This document shows, one piece after another, positions 16,177 to 24,744 of a DNA stretch of 63,988 bases (its first letter is position 1; each line of letters begins with the position of its first letter). Origin of the DNA: Acetomicrobium sp. S15 = DSM 107314 (GTDB lineage Bacteria > Synergistota > Synergistia > Synergistales > Thermosynergistaceae). The stretch spans positions 1 through 63,988 of the forward strand of contig NZ_JADEVE010000221.1 of the NCBI RefSeq assembly GCF_016125955.1, read 5' to 3'. A model generated the notes under the pieces. It worked only from the letters and a program-made list of their open reading frames with translations, had not been told where the DNA came from and searched no databases. The translations under genes were made by a program, and so were the position numbers.

Positions 16177-18248
16177 TTCTCGTCACTCGCCCCTGCAAAC
16201 GAGCTCAGAGGCACCTCCAAAAAGAGCGGCCGCCTGACGTAGTCGGTGACGCTTTCAAGCGGGACGCCTTCCTCGAGAAAGAGGCGCTTTATGATGGGGC
16301 CGCAAACCTTTCCGCCGCATGATCCCATCCCGGCTCGCGTCGCTGCCTTGATCTCGTTCATGTCCCGACACCCCTCTCGGATGAGCTTCCTGATCTCCTC
16401 GACCGTCACCCGTTCGCACCGGCAGGCGATCTCGTCGTCCGCAAGCCTGGATTTGACTTCAGGAAGCGGCACAGATGCCTCTGGCGCCTGTACTCGCACT
16501 CCGGCTATCTCTTCGGCGAAAGCCCTCGGGCTTTTGAGCTCAAGGAGCAGAGTTCGGTCGTTCTTTGGGATCGCCTTTACCTCCGTCACCTCGACCTCCC
16601 CGAGCGGGTTGCCTTCTTCGTCCACCGCTGTGACGATATCTCCGACGTTGAGGCTTTTCTTTGAGAGTTCGTAGGGCAGGGTGACGGTGGGCCACTCCAG
16701 GTCCTTGCGGTAGTCCACGAGTGCGATCGCCAGCCCAGGGCATACCACGACGCACCGCTCGCAGCCGATGCAGCTTTTGTCGCCTTCGACGAGCTCCGGA
16801 ACCTTTCGGATGTCCTCCAGGTCGATGTGGATGAGCCCTCGCGGGCATGCCGAGACGCAAGGATTGCAGGGGATCTCTTGGCGGCAGTGGATCACCGGAA
16901 AGACCCCACCTTCGTGGTGTGGGGTGCGTTTCGGCAGGCATAATCCGGGCTTGGAGGCTAAAACTTCCGCCATGTCCTCTAACTCCTTCGAGACTTCGAC
17001 ATCCTCAAACCCCAGAGCGGAAGCTATCTTTAAGCCGGCTATCTCGCCGGATATGATGGCAGCAGAGGCCTCGGCGATCTCTTTGGCATCGCCGGCGGCG
17101 AAGGCCGTCATCCCGAACTCCAAGGCCTTCCGGTAGAATTCGTCCACCGGGTCCAGGCCCACCGCAACTAACAGCGTGTCGCAGGCGAAGGCCTTCTCCG
17201 TTCCCGGGATGGGGTTAAATTTTTCGTCCACCTGGGCGATGGTCACAGATTCCACTTGATCCTCGCCGTCTGCGGAGATGACGGTGTGAGAGGTGTAGAT
17301 GGGAACGCCAAGGCGTGCGAGCTTGTCGCGGTGCACCTTGTAGCCGCCGCATTCGGGTAAGGCCTCGGCTAAGCCCGCCACCTGAATCCCGGCCTGGATG
17401 GCATGGTAGCCGGCGATGAGGCCGACGTTTCCTCCTCCCACGATGAAGAGCCGTTCGGCCGCCTTCACGAGGTCGCGGTTCACCAAGGTCTGGAACGCGC
17501 CGGCGCCGTAGACGCCCGGCAGAGTATTCCCGCGAAACACGAGGGACCTCTCTCTCGCTCCGGTTGAAACCAAAAGCACCTCGGGCTCGATTAAGACGTA
17601 ATCTCTCCCGTTGCGCAGAATGCCCACTTTGTGATCGCTGAATACGGCCAAGGCGGCTGAGTTGAGCCACACCTCGACTGACGGGAAGGCGCGCACCTCC
17701 TCCTCCAATTTGGCGGCTATGTCTATACCTCGCGTGCCGGCGTAAACTGCGTCGCTTGAGCCGAAGAATCGATGCGTCTGGAGGACGAGCTTTCCTCCGA
17801 GGGAGAGCTTGTCTTCTACGATGAGGGTTTTTATGCTGCGCCTGCCGAGCTCGATCGCAGCCGAAAGGCCGGCTGGTCCTCCGCCTATGATGAGAGCTTG
17901 GACTTCGACCTTCTCGGTCTCGCGCATGAGGGGCACGGAATCCACTTTAGGGAGTTCGGGCAAGCCGCATACGGGCTCAACCCGCATCCCCGGCCGCACT
18001 GCGGTCATGCAGGCCTTGAGCGGTTTTCCATCAGCTATCACGAGACACTGGGCGCACTGGCCGTTGGCGCAGAAGATCCCTTGGGGCGAGCCGTCCTTCT
18101 GATAGTTGCCGAAAATGCGGATGCCGTTTGCAAAGAGCGCCGCTGCGATGGTCTCCCCCTCGTAGGCTTGGAGTTTTTCGCCCAAGAACGCAAACTCAAA
18201 CGACCTTTTTCGCTCTACCTTAAGGATCGGGTGTTCTTCGATCCGCAT
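16173..18248 (-). CDS. Multi-domain Fe-S/FAD amino-acid dehydrogenase subunit (HcnA-HcnB-like fusion)
   Basis: A 691-aa electron-transfer flavoprotein built from modules usually on separate chains. Residues about 1-95: 2Fe-2S domain with IFCANGQCAQC plus a later Cys. Residues about 110-430: two-dinucleotide disulphide-reductase fold, with GGGPAGLSAA for FAD and IVGGGNVGLIAG for NAD(P). Then an 8Fe-type ferredoxin segment, CNPCVSACP and CIGCERCVVVCP. Last, a BFD-like 2Fe-2S domain with CRCERVTVEEI and GSCGGKVCGP. Related chains occur in hydrogen cyanide synthase, D-hydroxyproline dehydrogenase and archaeal proline dehydrogenase PDH1. The start is ATG 18248, five bases after AAGAGGTGG; a GTG three codons upstream lies inside the SD. 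It is the first gene of the operon. Confidence 0.85.
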   Translation of the reverse strand: MRIEEHPILKVERKRSFEFAFLGEKLQAYEGETIAAALFANGIRIFGNYQKDGSPQGIFCANGQCAQCLVIADGKPLKACMTAVRPGMRVEPVCGLPELPKVDSVPLMRETEKVEVQALIIGGGPAGLSAAIELGRRSIKTLIVEDKLSLGGKLVLQTHRFFGSSDAVYAGTRGIDIAAKLEEEVRAFPSVEVWLNSAALAVFSDHKVGILRNGRDYVLIEPEVLLVSTGARERSLVFRGNTLPGVYGAGAFQTLVNRDLVKAAERLFIVGGGNVGLIAGYHAIQAGIQVAGLAEALPECGGYKVHRDKLARLGVPIYTSHTVISADGEDQVESVTIAQVDEKFNPIPGTEKAFACDTLLVAVGLDPVDEFYRKALEFGMTAFAAGDAKEIAEASAAIISGEIAGLKIASALGFEDVEVSKELEDMAEVLASKPGLCLPKRTPHHEGGVFPVIHCRQEIPCNPCVSACPRGLIHIDLEDIRKVPELVEGDKSCIGCERCVVVCPGLAIALVDYRKDLEWPTVTLPYELSKKSLNVGDIVTAVDEEGNPLGEVEVTEVKAIPKNDRTLLLELKSPRAFAEEIAGVRVQAPEASVPLPEVKSRLADDEIACRCERVTVEEIRKLIREGCRDMNEIKAATRAGMGSCGGKVCGPIIKRLFLEEGVPLESVTDYVRRPLFLEVPLSSFAGASDEK

Positions 18249-18600
18249 GTATACCACCTCTTGAGCCTAAGGCGCATTCTCCCATCTCAACCGCTACTTG
18301 GCCAGAATTTTTCGGCATTTACACAAACGAAGAATAACATACATGCCTCCTGCATCTCTTTTGGAAGACTTGATCCTACACAGAATTCTATATATGAGCT
18401 TGCTCGTAAAAATGCTACGATAATGTTACGGTAATGGAAATGACATGAGTTTGTAGGAGTGGCAAATCCCAATGCCGTCTTCTGTGACATTTGGCAAAAT
18501 CACATCTTTAAACGTTAGAATTACCGTCCGTACTCCAGCAAAACCAATCCATTGCGATTGATCGATTACTGGCCATGCCCATTGGTAATTTTACAATGAA
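18249..18600. other. Intergenic stretch, about 350 bases, no gene seen
   Basis: AT-richer than the catabolic operon it precedes. It must hold the promoter of the - strand operon starting at 18248, but I see only weak candidates. Short open frames here lack ribosome sites. It also receives the 3' end of the amidohydrolase gene, without a clear terminator. Confidence 0.5.
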
Positions 18601-19830
18601 TCAGATGGTATTCTTGATGAAGTTACCCCCTTGCATAATGACACAAATTCTATCTCTATCTTGGAATAATTTAATTTCTTTTAACGGATCCCCATCGACG
18701 ACAATGATGTCTGCTATCTTATTTGGTTCAATAGTTCCAATTTTATCCTCCATACGAAGTATCTGCGAGTTTGTTCTCGTAGCAGATACTATTGCACCCA
18801 TAGGTCCGAGCACTCGTGACTTTAGTTCCAATTCCATTCCCTTATACGGTTGACCGGGTCCAATGACGTCAGATCCCGATCCAATTATAACTCTCTCAAG
18901 GTGGGCATTTGATACCGCTTCAAGGGCAGTATCGTAGACCATCTTCATCTTTCGCAAGAAATATCCTGGAACGCCGAATTCTTCTCCTCTCCTGACGATA
19001 ACTTCATATGTCGTTAAGGTTGGGACATACCAACATCCCACCTCGCGCAGTAATTTAGCTGTATCACGATCCATGAAATTGCCATGTTCTATACTTCGAA
19101 TGCCCGCCTTTGCAGCGTTTTGTATACTGCGATTAGAGTAACAATGTGCCATAGCATATTTACCAGCTGATTCAGCTTCATAGGCGGCCGCTTCCAATTC
19201 CTCTAAGCTATATTGACAAGCATCGGGCTCATCCGCAGGGCTTGCGCATCCACCAGCAGCCATTACCTTAACATGGTCAACGCCCCGACGAAGCTGCTCT
19301 CTTGCAGCCCTTCTTACCTCGCTCACGCCATCGCATATGACGGAACAGCCTAATATCTCTTCGTAGGGATATCTTCTATCGGTGGGCAAGCGAGGATCGC
19401 CATGCCCTCCGGTCATCGAAAGAGACAAGCCGCTTACCTTTAAACGAGGTCCTTTGATTAATCCTTGTTTTTGTGCCTCTCTAAATCCAGCATCTATTCC
19501 TCCAGCATCTCGGCAAGTGGTAAAACCCTGGCATAAAGCGTCTTCCATAATTTTCAGCGCCTTGATAACTAACATGCTGGAGTGGTTTCGCCTGGGCTGC
19601 TCATTATTGTCCAGGTCGAAAAGACCGACATGAATATGGGCATCTATCAGGCCGGGGAGGAGTGTCTTGCCGTTACAATTGATAGCTTCAGCATTAGATG
19701 GGATATGTTGTGGAATGCCTTCAACAACTTCGCGAATGATATTGCCTTCGACAATGACAGTAGCTGGGTATACCGGATCGCCTCCGTTTCCATCGATGAG
19801 GGTTGCATCACGAAAAACCACGAGTGCCAC
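18601..19830 (-). CDS. Amidohydrolase, imidazolonepropionase/prolidase-like subfamily
   Basis: A 409-aa metal-dependent hydrolase. It has the N-terminal composite-domain motif LLPGLIDAHIHVG with the first two metal histidines, a possible carboxylated lysine in HVKVMAAGG, further metal ligands in AMAHCYSN and SIEHGNFMD, and a late Asp in GSGSDV. This set matches the group containing Xaa-Pro and Xaa-Arg dipeptidases and imidazolonepropionase-like enzymes. GTG 19830 is chosen because AGGAGG lies eight bases upstream. It is followed by the symporter-linked region, so a small peptide or cyclic amide imported by the symporter is a reasonable guess, not shown. Confidence 0.83.
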   Translation of the reverse strand: MALVVFRDATLIDGNGGDPVYPATVIVEGNIIREVVEGIPQHIPSNAEAINCNGKTLLPGLIDAHIHVGLFDLDNNEQPRRNHSSMLVIKALKIMEDALCQGFTTCRDAGGIDAGFREAQKQGLIKGPRLKVSGLSLSMTGGHGDPRLPTDRRYPYEEILGCSVICDGVSEVRRAAREQLRRGVDHVKVMAAGGCASPADEPDACQYSLEELEAAAYEAESAGKYAMAHCYSNRSIQNAAKAGIRSIEHGNFMDRDTAKLLREVGCWYVPTLTTYEVIVRRGEEFGVPGYFLRKMKMVYDTALEAVSNAHLERVIIGSGSDVIGPGQPYKGMELELKSRVLGPMGAIVSATRTNSQILRMEDKIGTIEPNKIADIIVVDGDPLKEIKLFQDRDRICVIMQGGNFIKNTI

Positions 19831-19881
19831 TTGAAACACCTCCTATTTGTATCAAATAGACCTTAAAAATTGTGAGCAACA

Positions 19882-21270
19882 CTACTGCCTTGCCAACTTA
19901 TTTCTGTAAGATATGGTACCAACGATTATCAAAGTAATAATTGCCGTGGGTATAGAAATTACGCCACTTTCTAAGCCGAATGGTTTCCCTAATATCTCCC
20001 ACACGACGGTAACAGTTCCTCCAACGATCATTGTAGTTATGCCAGCAGCTGGCGTCGCTTTTTTCCAGATAAGTGCAGCTAACAAGACCGTTGTAATAGC
20101 TGCTCCATACATGGTATACGAGTACATCTGAACTGCGAGGACTGTAGGGAAAAATTGCACAAGAACATAACCTAATAAAGCTACACCTATCACGCCAAAT
20201 CTGGACAAGCGCAATAAATGCTTGTCTGAGGCCTTTGGATTAATGAAACGATAGTATATATCGTAAACAAGGTTAGTGGCAGTCATAAGAACATAAGAGG
20301 TGCCGGTGGTTACCACAAAAGCCGTTATCGCCGCAACAGCTACTCCCCCAATGACAGTCGGCATAATTTTAGCCGATAGGGTTATTAATGCCTGGCCAGC
20401 GGGGATATTGGGGAATAAAGCCCGTGCGGCTGAAGCACCAAAGGCTACCGCTGGGTATGTCACCACTATCCCGAAAAGCCATCCCATCGCGCCATAGCGT
20501 GCATGCCTTTCGTCTTTGGCGGCGAAAAATCGCGTGTACATATTCTGATCGCCCATTACTAAAAAAAGTGTAGGTAAAATATAACCAATTAGCTTTATCG
20601 GCGATGGCCCGCCAAAGCTTAAATGCTCTTTAGGTAGTAAAGATGACAAATGAGCCCATCCGCCTGAAATATGTATAGCTATGGGAACGCCTACAAGCAG
20701 GCCTGTCAACATAAGAATGGCGCCTAAAAAATCGGTGTACGCGACAGAAAAGAGCCCTCCAGTGAAACCTATGAACGTTATAACGATAAGCGCTATTATC
20801 GTTCCTGCCGGAACAGATACCCCAAGCGTTGCATTTAATACGAAAGCCACCCCTGTGAATTGATATGAGAGAATGCCTAAATATGCAATCATCATAATGA
20901 TGCTGGCAATTAAACGAGCGGCACTACCATAAGTAGCTTCTATTATGTCAGCTGCACTCTCTTTCCCTAATCTCCTTATCTTTGTTGCAAGGAAGTATAA
21001 AACTATAACCCCTAAGGGTGATGAAAACACCGATTGTATGATAGCAAACCAGGGCCCGTATAGATATGCCAGGGAATTTGGTCCACCCACAACCGTTCCG
21101 GAGCCCATCCAGGTTGCCATGAGTGTCCCTGCCAGTACTATGCCTGACAAACTGCGGCCAGCGATGATAAAATCTTCACGAGTCTTTACCCTTTTTACAA
21201 AGTAGTAGCCAACGATCGTTATTAAAACAAAATAACCTATAACACACCAGAAAGCGAAACTTATATTCAT
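19882..21270 (-). CDS. Sodium:solute symporter (SSS family)
   Basis: A 462-aa integral membrane protein with about 13 hydrophobic segments. The N-terminal part has the SSS-type VKTREDFIIAGRSLSG and a following helix with GTLMATWMGSGTVVGG. Later parts include FTGGLFSVAYTDFLGAILM. ATG 21270 is chosen because GAGGGG lies eight bases upstream. It precedes the amidohydrolase on the same strand (51 bases apart) and is probably co-transcribed with it. Codon use is AT-richer than in the rest of the window, which may indicate acquisition from elsewhere. The substrate is unknown. Confidence 0.88.
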   Translation of the reverse strand: MNISFAFWCVIGYFVLITIVGYYFVKRVKTREDFIIAGRSLSGIVLAGTLMATWMGSGTVVGGPNSLAYLYGPWFAIIQSVFSSPLGVIVLYFLATKIRRLGKESAADIIEATYGSAARLIASIIMMIAYLGILSYQFTGVAFVLNATLGVSVPAGTIIALIVITFIGFTGGLFSVAYTDFLGAILMLTGLLVGVPIAIHISGGWAHLSSLLPKEHLSFGGPSPIKLIGYILPTLFLVMGDQNMYTRFFAAKDERHARYGAMGWLFGIVVTYPAVAFGASAARALFPNIPAGQALITLSAKIMPTVIGGVAVAAITAFVVTTGTSYVLMTATNLVYDIYYRFINPKASDKHLLRLSRFGVIGVALLGYVLVQFFPTVLAVQMYSYTMYGAAITTVLLAALIWKKATPAAGITTMIVGGTVTVVWEILGKPFGLESGVISIPTAIITLIIVGTISYRNKLARQ

Positions 21271-21791
21271 TTTTCTCACCCCTCTTTACTTTTAGGTTGT
21301 CTCAAAAGCTCACTTTGCTAAAAGAATAATCAACGACCCTCACTAATCTCCCGCGTCTTTTAATCATTGTTTCCCTGAAGGTTGTCACCCCCTTTAGTAA
21401 TTTTTCCTATGTTTCTGGGACTGGCTATACAAGAATTATTGCTAAAATTAGTTGTTCTGCGTTACTTCGATTAAAATTAAAGTAAGGTAAAGTTGTCAAC
21501 ATACTCCTGTTAGCTAATGTTCTTTAAATACCATTATTAAGGCTATTAGTTTTTTGGAAGTCATGTAACGATTGAGCCTGATTATATTTCAACCCTTTAC
21601 CTAAACTACAGAAAATTAAAGCACGTATGGCTCAGAGTGTCAAGTCTGAATTATCAGGAAATTCGGCCTTTTGCTGCCGTTTTAGCGGGAAATTGGCTAT
21701 ATATTCCATTTTCTTGAAATCGCTTTAGTTTTCTCTATTTTTCTGCGAATCCATGTTGAAACTGAAAGCAATTTAAAGAGGTTAAATTCCC
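21271..21791. other. AT-rich intergenic stretch upstream of the symporter
   Basis: About 520 bases with no convincing gene on either strand. It contains a candidate - strand promoter at 21470-21499. GGTTGTCTCAAAAG (21295-21308) looks like the end of some insertion sequences, but there is no partner end or transposase. It separates the symporter unit from the decayed ImmA-like gene. Confidence 0.5.
21470..21499 (-). promoter_or_regulatory. Candidate promoter of the symporter-amidohydrolase unit
   Basis: On the - strand TTGACA (21499-21494) is followed after 18 bases by TTTAAT, or after 17 by TTTTAA. The -35 is perfect and the -10 weak. It points toward the symporter start about 200 bases away. 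Confidence 0.5.
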
Positions 21792-22267
21792 TTACACACG
21801 AGGCCCAGTTCTTTTAGGCGTATCTCCATGGCCTGCATGGACACCATTTAGCGGCGGGCCAAACCTTGGCGTATATTTGTGCGCCTCGTGGGCAAGTGTT
21901 ACCTTCGGCATCAGAAGCTCAGCAGCAAAGATATTTACTTCGCGCTCCTTCTTCGCGTCGGGTCTAAAAGCAATGCTGTGTCTGGTGCTGCAAGAATCTT
22001 CGAAGAACGAAACCGAGCTGTCGTGCCTCAGCACGAAGTGCCCGATCTCGTGCGCCAGCGAAAACCTCTGCCTGTAGGCGGAGCGCTTCGCGTTGACGGC
22101 GATGACCGGCTTCCCCGGCCTGGTGTGAACGAGCATCGCGTCTATCGTTTCGGCCTTGCCCTCGATGACGTCTATGTCGAGGCGTCTTACCGCTGCGGCC
22201 AACAGCGACGGTATGTCAGGGCGCCAAGCTCCGCATAGAGCCTGCGCGCCGCTATCTTGGGGTCCAT
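21792..22267 (-). pseudogene. ImmA/IrrE-type metallopeptidase, frameshifted and truncated
   Basis: The zinc-peptidase core is clear: RFSLAHEIGHFVLRH with the HExxH-like HEIGH, then VNIFAAELLMP. The natural N terminus starts at ATG 22267 (MDPKIAARRLYAELGA) in a different frame. A single-base deletion near 22211-22225 shifts it, after which IPSLLAAAVRRLDIDVIEGK continues in the second frame. The C terminus also stops about 25 residues after the LLMP motif, well short of the usual length. Such peptidases normally act on a partner repressor or antitoxin; this copy looks dead. Confidence 0.72.
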
Positions 22268-22297
22268 GCTCCGCACCGCCTCTTGAAGCGCTTCCCT

Positions 22298-22480
22298 TTA
22301 AGCCTTCGCTCTCTCGTTCACGGCCCGCAGGGCATACGACAGCGTATCCACCATGAACTTCCTGTTGACCTTGGAGAGCCTCTCCCAGTTCGATATGACG
22401 CCCCGCAGGTTCGCCACTATCTCGACGTAGCGTTTGGCCAGGATGCTCAAAAGCTTTTCCAGCTCTGCCGTGAGCTTGTC
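22298..22480 (-). pseudogene. Truncated C-terminal fragment of an unidentified helical protein
   Basis: An open frame of 60 codons begins DKLTAELEKLLSILAKRY and ends VNERAKA-stop 31 bases before the ImmA-like start. It has no start codon in frame before a stop. The text resembles a helical regulator or antitoxin tail, and its position before an ImmA gene is where the partner gene usually lies. I do not recognise the family. Confidence 0.4.
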
Positions 22481-22702
22481 AGTTTCTCTATGGGGACGTT
22501 TAACTCGAGTTTAACAGTTCTGGCCAAGAAATGATGCCACGCAGGGCAAAAACCGCATGGTTGTGGGATTTTTAGTTTCGAAAGCTCAATTTGTGTAATG
22601 CTACATCCGCATGTCATATGCACGTTGACGATTTTCGGGTTGGGCGTTAATATCGTGTCGTCTTCGGCTTGGCAAGGGCAATCTGCATGCCGCATTTGAG
22701 GT

Positions 22703-22778
22703 GCCGGTGTAGCTCAATAGGCAGAGCAGCTGACTTGTAATCAGCAGGTTGGCGGTTCGAGTCCGCCCGCCGGCTCCA
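22703..22778 (+). tRNA. tRNA-Thr (anticodon TGT)
   Basis: A full cloverleaf fits. Acceptor GCCGGTG pairs with CGCCGGC, the D-arm begins TAGCTCAATAGG, and the anticodon stem CTGAC/ATCAG encloses loop TTGTA with anticodon TGT. The T-arm is GGCGG-TTCGAGT-CCGCC and CCA is encoded. Length 76. It lies 220 bases from decayed mobile-type genes, which is common at tRNA integration sites. Confidence 0.95.
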
Positions 22779-22849
22779 GCGTAAATGTAGTACGTAAAGC
22801 GTGATTAGTAACGCGCGGGAGATGAGGCTCAAGAGACGGCCTTTTTCTT

Positions 22850-23305
22850 TCAAACGTTTTTCTTCCCAGTGAGCGAGTCGGCACGGATCTTCCAGACCAG
22901 CACACGGTCTAAGGCTGCCTCGGGAAACTCGAAGGGGCCTTTCGTGTAATGCTCCATAAAGATCTCAAGCGCCGCGGCTTTTTCGGCGGCATCTTCCACG
23001 AGTTCTACCCTTCCTGAGCCCATGACGCTGCGATAGTGCGTTGTCCAGCTGCATGGCACCGGCCCTTCTACAACCTCCCACTCCGATACGACACAAAACG
23101 ATACGCGGGGGTTTTGGCGGGCAAATTCGACCTTTTTGCCCTCCTTCGCTGAGTGCAGGTAGAGAGTGCCATCTCGCCAGGCGTAATTCATGGGCACTAC
23201 ATAGGGCTCGTTTTCTTTGCAAAGGGCGATGTGGCACACCTTGCCCCTCTTTAAGATTTCCTCTATTTCGGCCGGGTCTTTTATCTCGCGGTCGCTCCTC
23301 CTCAA
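22850..23305 (-). CDS. Pyridoxamine 5'-phosphate oxidase-like flavoprotein, NimA group
   Basis: A 151-aa FMN-binding split-barrel protein. RRSDREIKDPAEIEEIL at the start, VCHIALCKENEPYVVPMNYAW and the later GSGRVELVED are characteristic of the NimA/5-nitroimidazole-reductase-like group. I set the start at TTG 23305 because AAGGAGGGAG lies six bases upstream and typical members begin MRRxDREI; an ATG at 23341 is possible but overlaps that SD. The physiological role is uncertain. A good -10 (TATAAT at 23355-23350) lies upstream. Confidence 0.8.
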   Translation of the reverse strand: MRRSDREIKDPAEIEEILKRGKVCHIALCKENEPYVVPMNYAWRDGTLYLHSAKEGKKVEFARQNPRVSFCVVSEWEVVEGPVPCSWTTHYRSVMGSGRVELVEDAAEKAAALEIFMEHYTKGPFEFPEAALDRVLVWKIRADSLTGKKNV

Positions 23306-23539
23306 GGTGCTCCCTCCTTGTGTAGTTCTATAGGCAGACATTTTATCTTATTATACGAGATTTGTTCTTTGGACGTGTCGAGTTCTATCGAGATCTAAGG
23401 CTAAATCAGCCTTGCGGAGTCGAGCAAGATTGGCCGTAAGTCTGTTATGATAAGCGCAATTGGGGTAGCAAAAAGATGGCTGGTTTGCTATGCTGTTTCA
23501 AGTGATAATTGACACGAAGATTTTAGGGAGGCGGAAGTA

Positions 23540-24472
23540 ATGGCAAGTGAAAGGCTTAAGGCTCTCATCATCGATGATATTAATCCTGTGGCGGCGGAGA
23601 TCCTGGGAAAGTACATGGACGTGACGGTGGACAAAAGGCCATTGAAGACCGAGGAGCTCGCCTCTGTTATTGAGCCGTATCATCTTCTTATGATGCGGGT
23701 CTCGGCGAAGATCGGCCCTTCGGTGATCGACAGAGCGCCGAACCTGAAAATAGTCGCCTCGGCCACGGCAGGCCTTGACCATGTCGATCTGAGCTATTGC
23801 CGTGAGAAAGGTGTAAAAGTGATAAACGCCGCGGGCGGCAATGCCGAGTCTGTGGCTGAGCTCGCTTTCGGTTTCATGATATCCCTTTTCAGGGAGATTC
23901 CGAGGGCCAGCAAGGATGTCAAATCCGGAGTATGGAATCGGGCGGCCTATAACGGCAGAGAGTTGTTGGGAAAGACCCTCGGCCTCGTGGCTGTCGGGAA
24001 CGTCGGAAGGAGAGTAGCAGAGCTTTCCAGGGCCTTCGGCATGAGCGTGCTCGCTTTTGATCCGTATGTATCACAGGAGGCGGCCCGCGAGATGGGCGTA
24101 AAGCTCGTAAGTCTGGAAGAGCTTTTGCGGGAAAGCGACGTGATTTCGATTCACGCACCCCTGACGCCGGAAACGCACCACATGATCTCTATCCCTCAGA
24201 TAGCCATGATGAAAGATGGCGCATATTTGGTGAACGCGGGCAGAGGTGGCATCGTCGATGAGGCGGCGGCTTATGAAGCCCTGAAGAGCGGTAAACTTGC
24301 GGGGATGGCGGCTGACGTTATGGAGGTTGAACCGTGCCTCCGTTCTCCCCTTTATGAGCTCGACAACTTCATCGTAACGCCTCACTTTGGTGGCCAGACG
24401 CCCGAGGCCCTGAAGAGGATGGCCTCTATCGCTGCAGAGAGGGCGCTCGAGGCATTGGGGCTTAAGGCGTAA
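23540..24472 (+). CDS. D-2-hydroxyacid dehydrogenase, SerA-like
   Basis: NAD-dependent 2-hydroxyacid dehydrogenase of 310 aa. The nucleotide-binding site GLVAVGNVGRRVAE is in mid-protein, with catalytic Arg in VNAGRGGIVDEAAAYEALKSG, Glu in DVMEVEP and His in TPHFGGQTPE. It is similar to D-3-phosphoglycerate dehydrogenase but lacks the C-terminal ACT domain, so it could be SerA or a relative acting on another 2-oxoacid. It stands alone, with SD AGGGAGG and a strong terminator just downstream. Confidence 0.88.
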   Translation: MASERLKALIIDDINPVAAEILGKYMDVTVDKRPLKTEELASVIEPYHLLMMRVSAKIGPSVIDRAPNLKIVASATAGLDHVDLSYCREKGVKVINAAGGNAESVAELAFGFMISLFREIPRASKDVKSGVWNRAAYNGRELLGKTLGLVAVGNVGRRVAELSRAFGMSVLAFDPYVSQEAAREMGVKLVSLEELLRESDVISIHAPLTPETHHMISIPQIAMMKDGAYLVNAGRGGIVDEAAAYEALKSGKLAGMAADVMEVEPCLRSPLYELDNFIVTPHFGGQTPEALKRMASIAAERALEALGLKA

Positions 24473-24492
24473 GCATCGTTCACGGAACTGCT

Positions 24493-24553
24493 ACAGCCCG
24501 GGGTGCGGTTGGTGTTTTCTTAACCCGACTTTCGCGCCCCGGGTTGTATTTTT
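24493..24553 (+). terminator. Intrinsic terminator after the D-2-hydroxyacid dehydrogenase
   Basis: ACAGCCCGGGG (24493-24503) pairs with CCCCGGGTTGT (24537-24547), extended inside by GCG/CGC, and is followed by ATTTTTA. Confidence 0.8.
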
Positions 24554-24744
24554 AGCCGGCTTCCCCATATTTGCGGCTGACAAGTGCGGTGATGGGTAGT
24601 TGGTGACGAGGCTGAGATGGATGGTTTGATCGGCTTTGAGAGCGTTGGTTATGCAGCCTTGATGAGCAGAATGGGAGCGTTTTTCATGAGCAGCGGAAGC
24701 GGAGGCAATAATAACGAACTGTTTCTAAGAGGTGGTGAGATCTC

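Noticed and set aside
18287-18490. A short - strand open frame before the catabolic operon
   Set aside because: No ribosome site and no protein-like pattern; the segment is more likely a promoter region.
21295-21308. GGTTGTCTCAAAAG, similar to ends of some insertion sequences
   Set aside because: No partner inverted repeat or transposase nearby; chance or a very old scar.
22481-22695. A - strand open frame just beside the tRNA
   Set aside because: Seems to be residue of the decayed partner gene in shifted frames; no start with a ribosome site, no recognisable domain.
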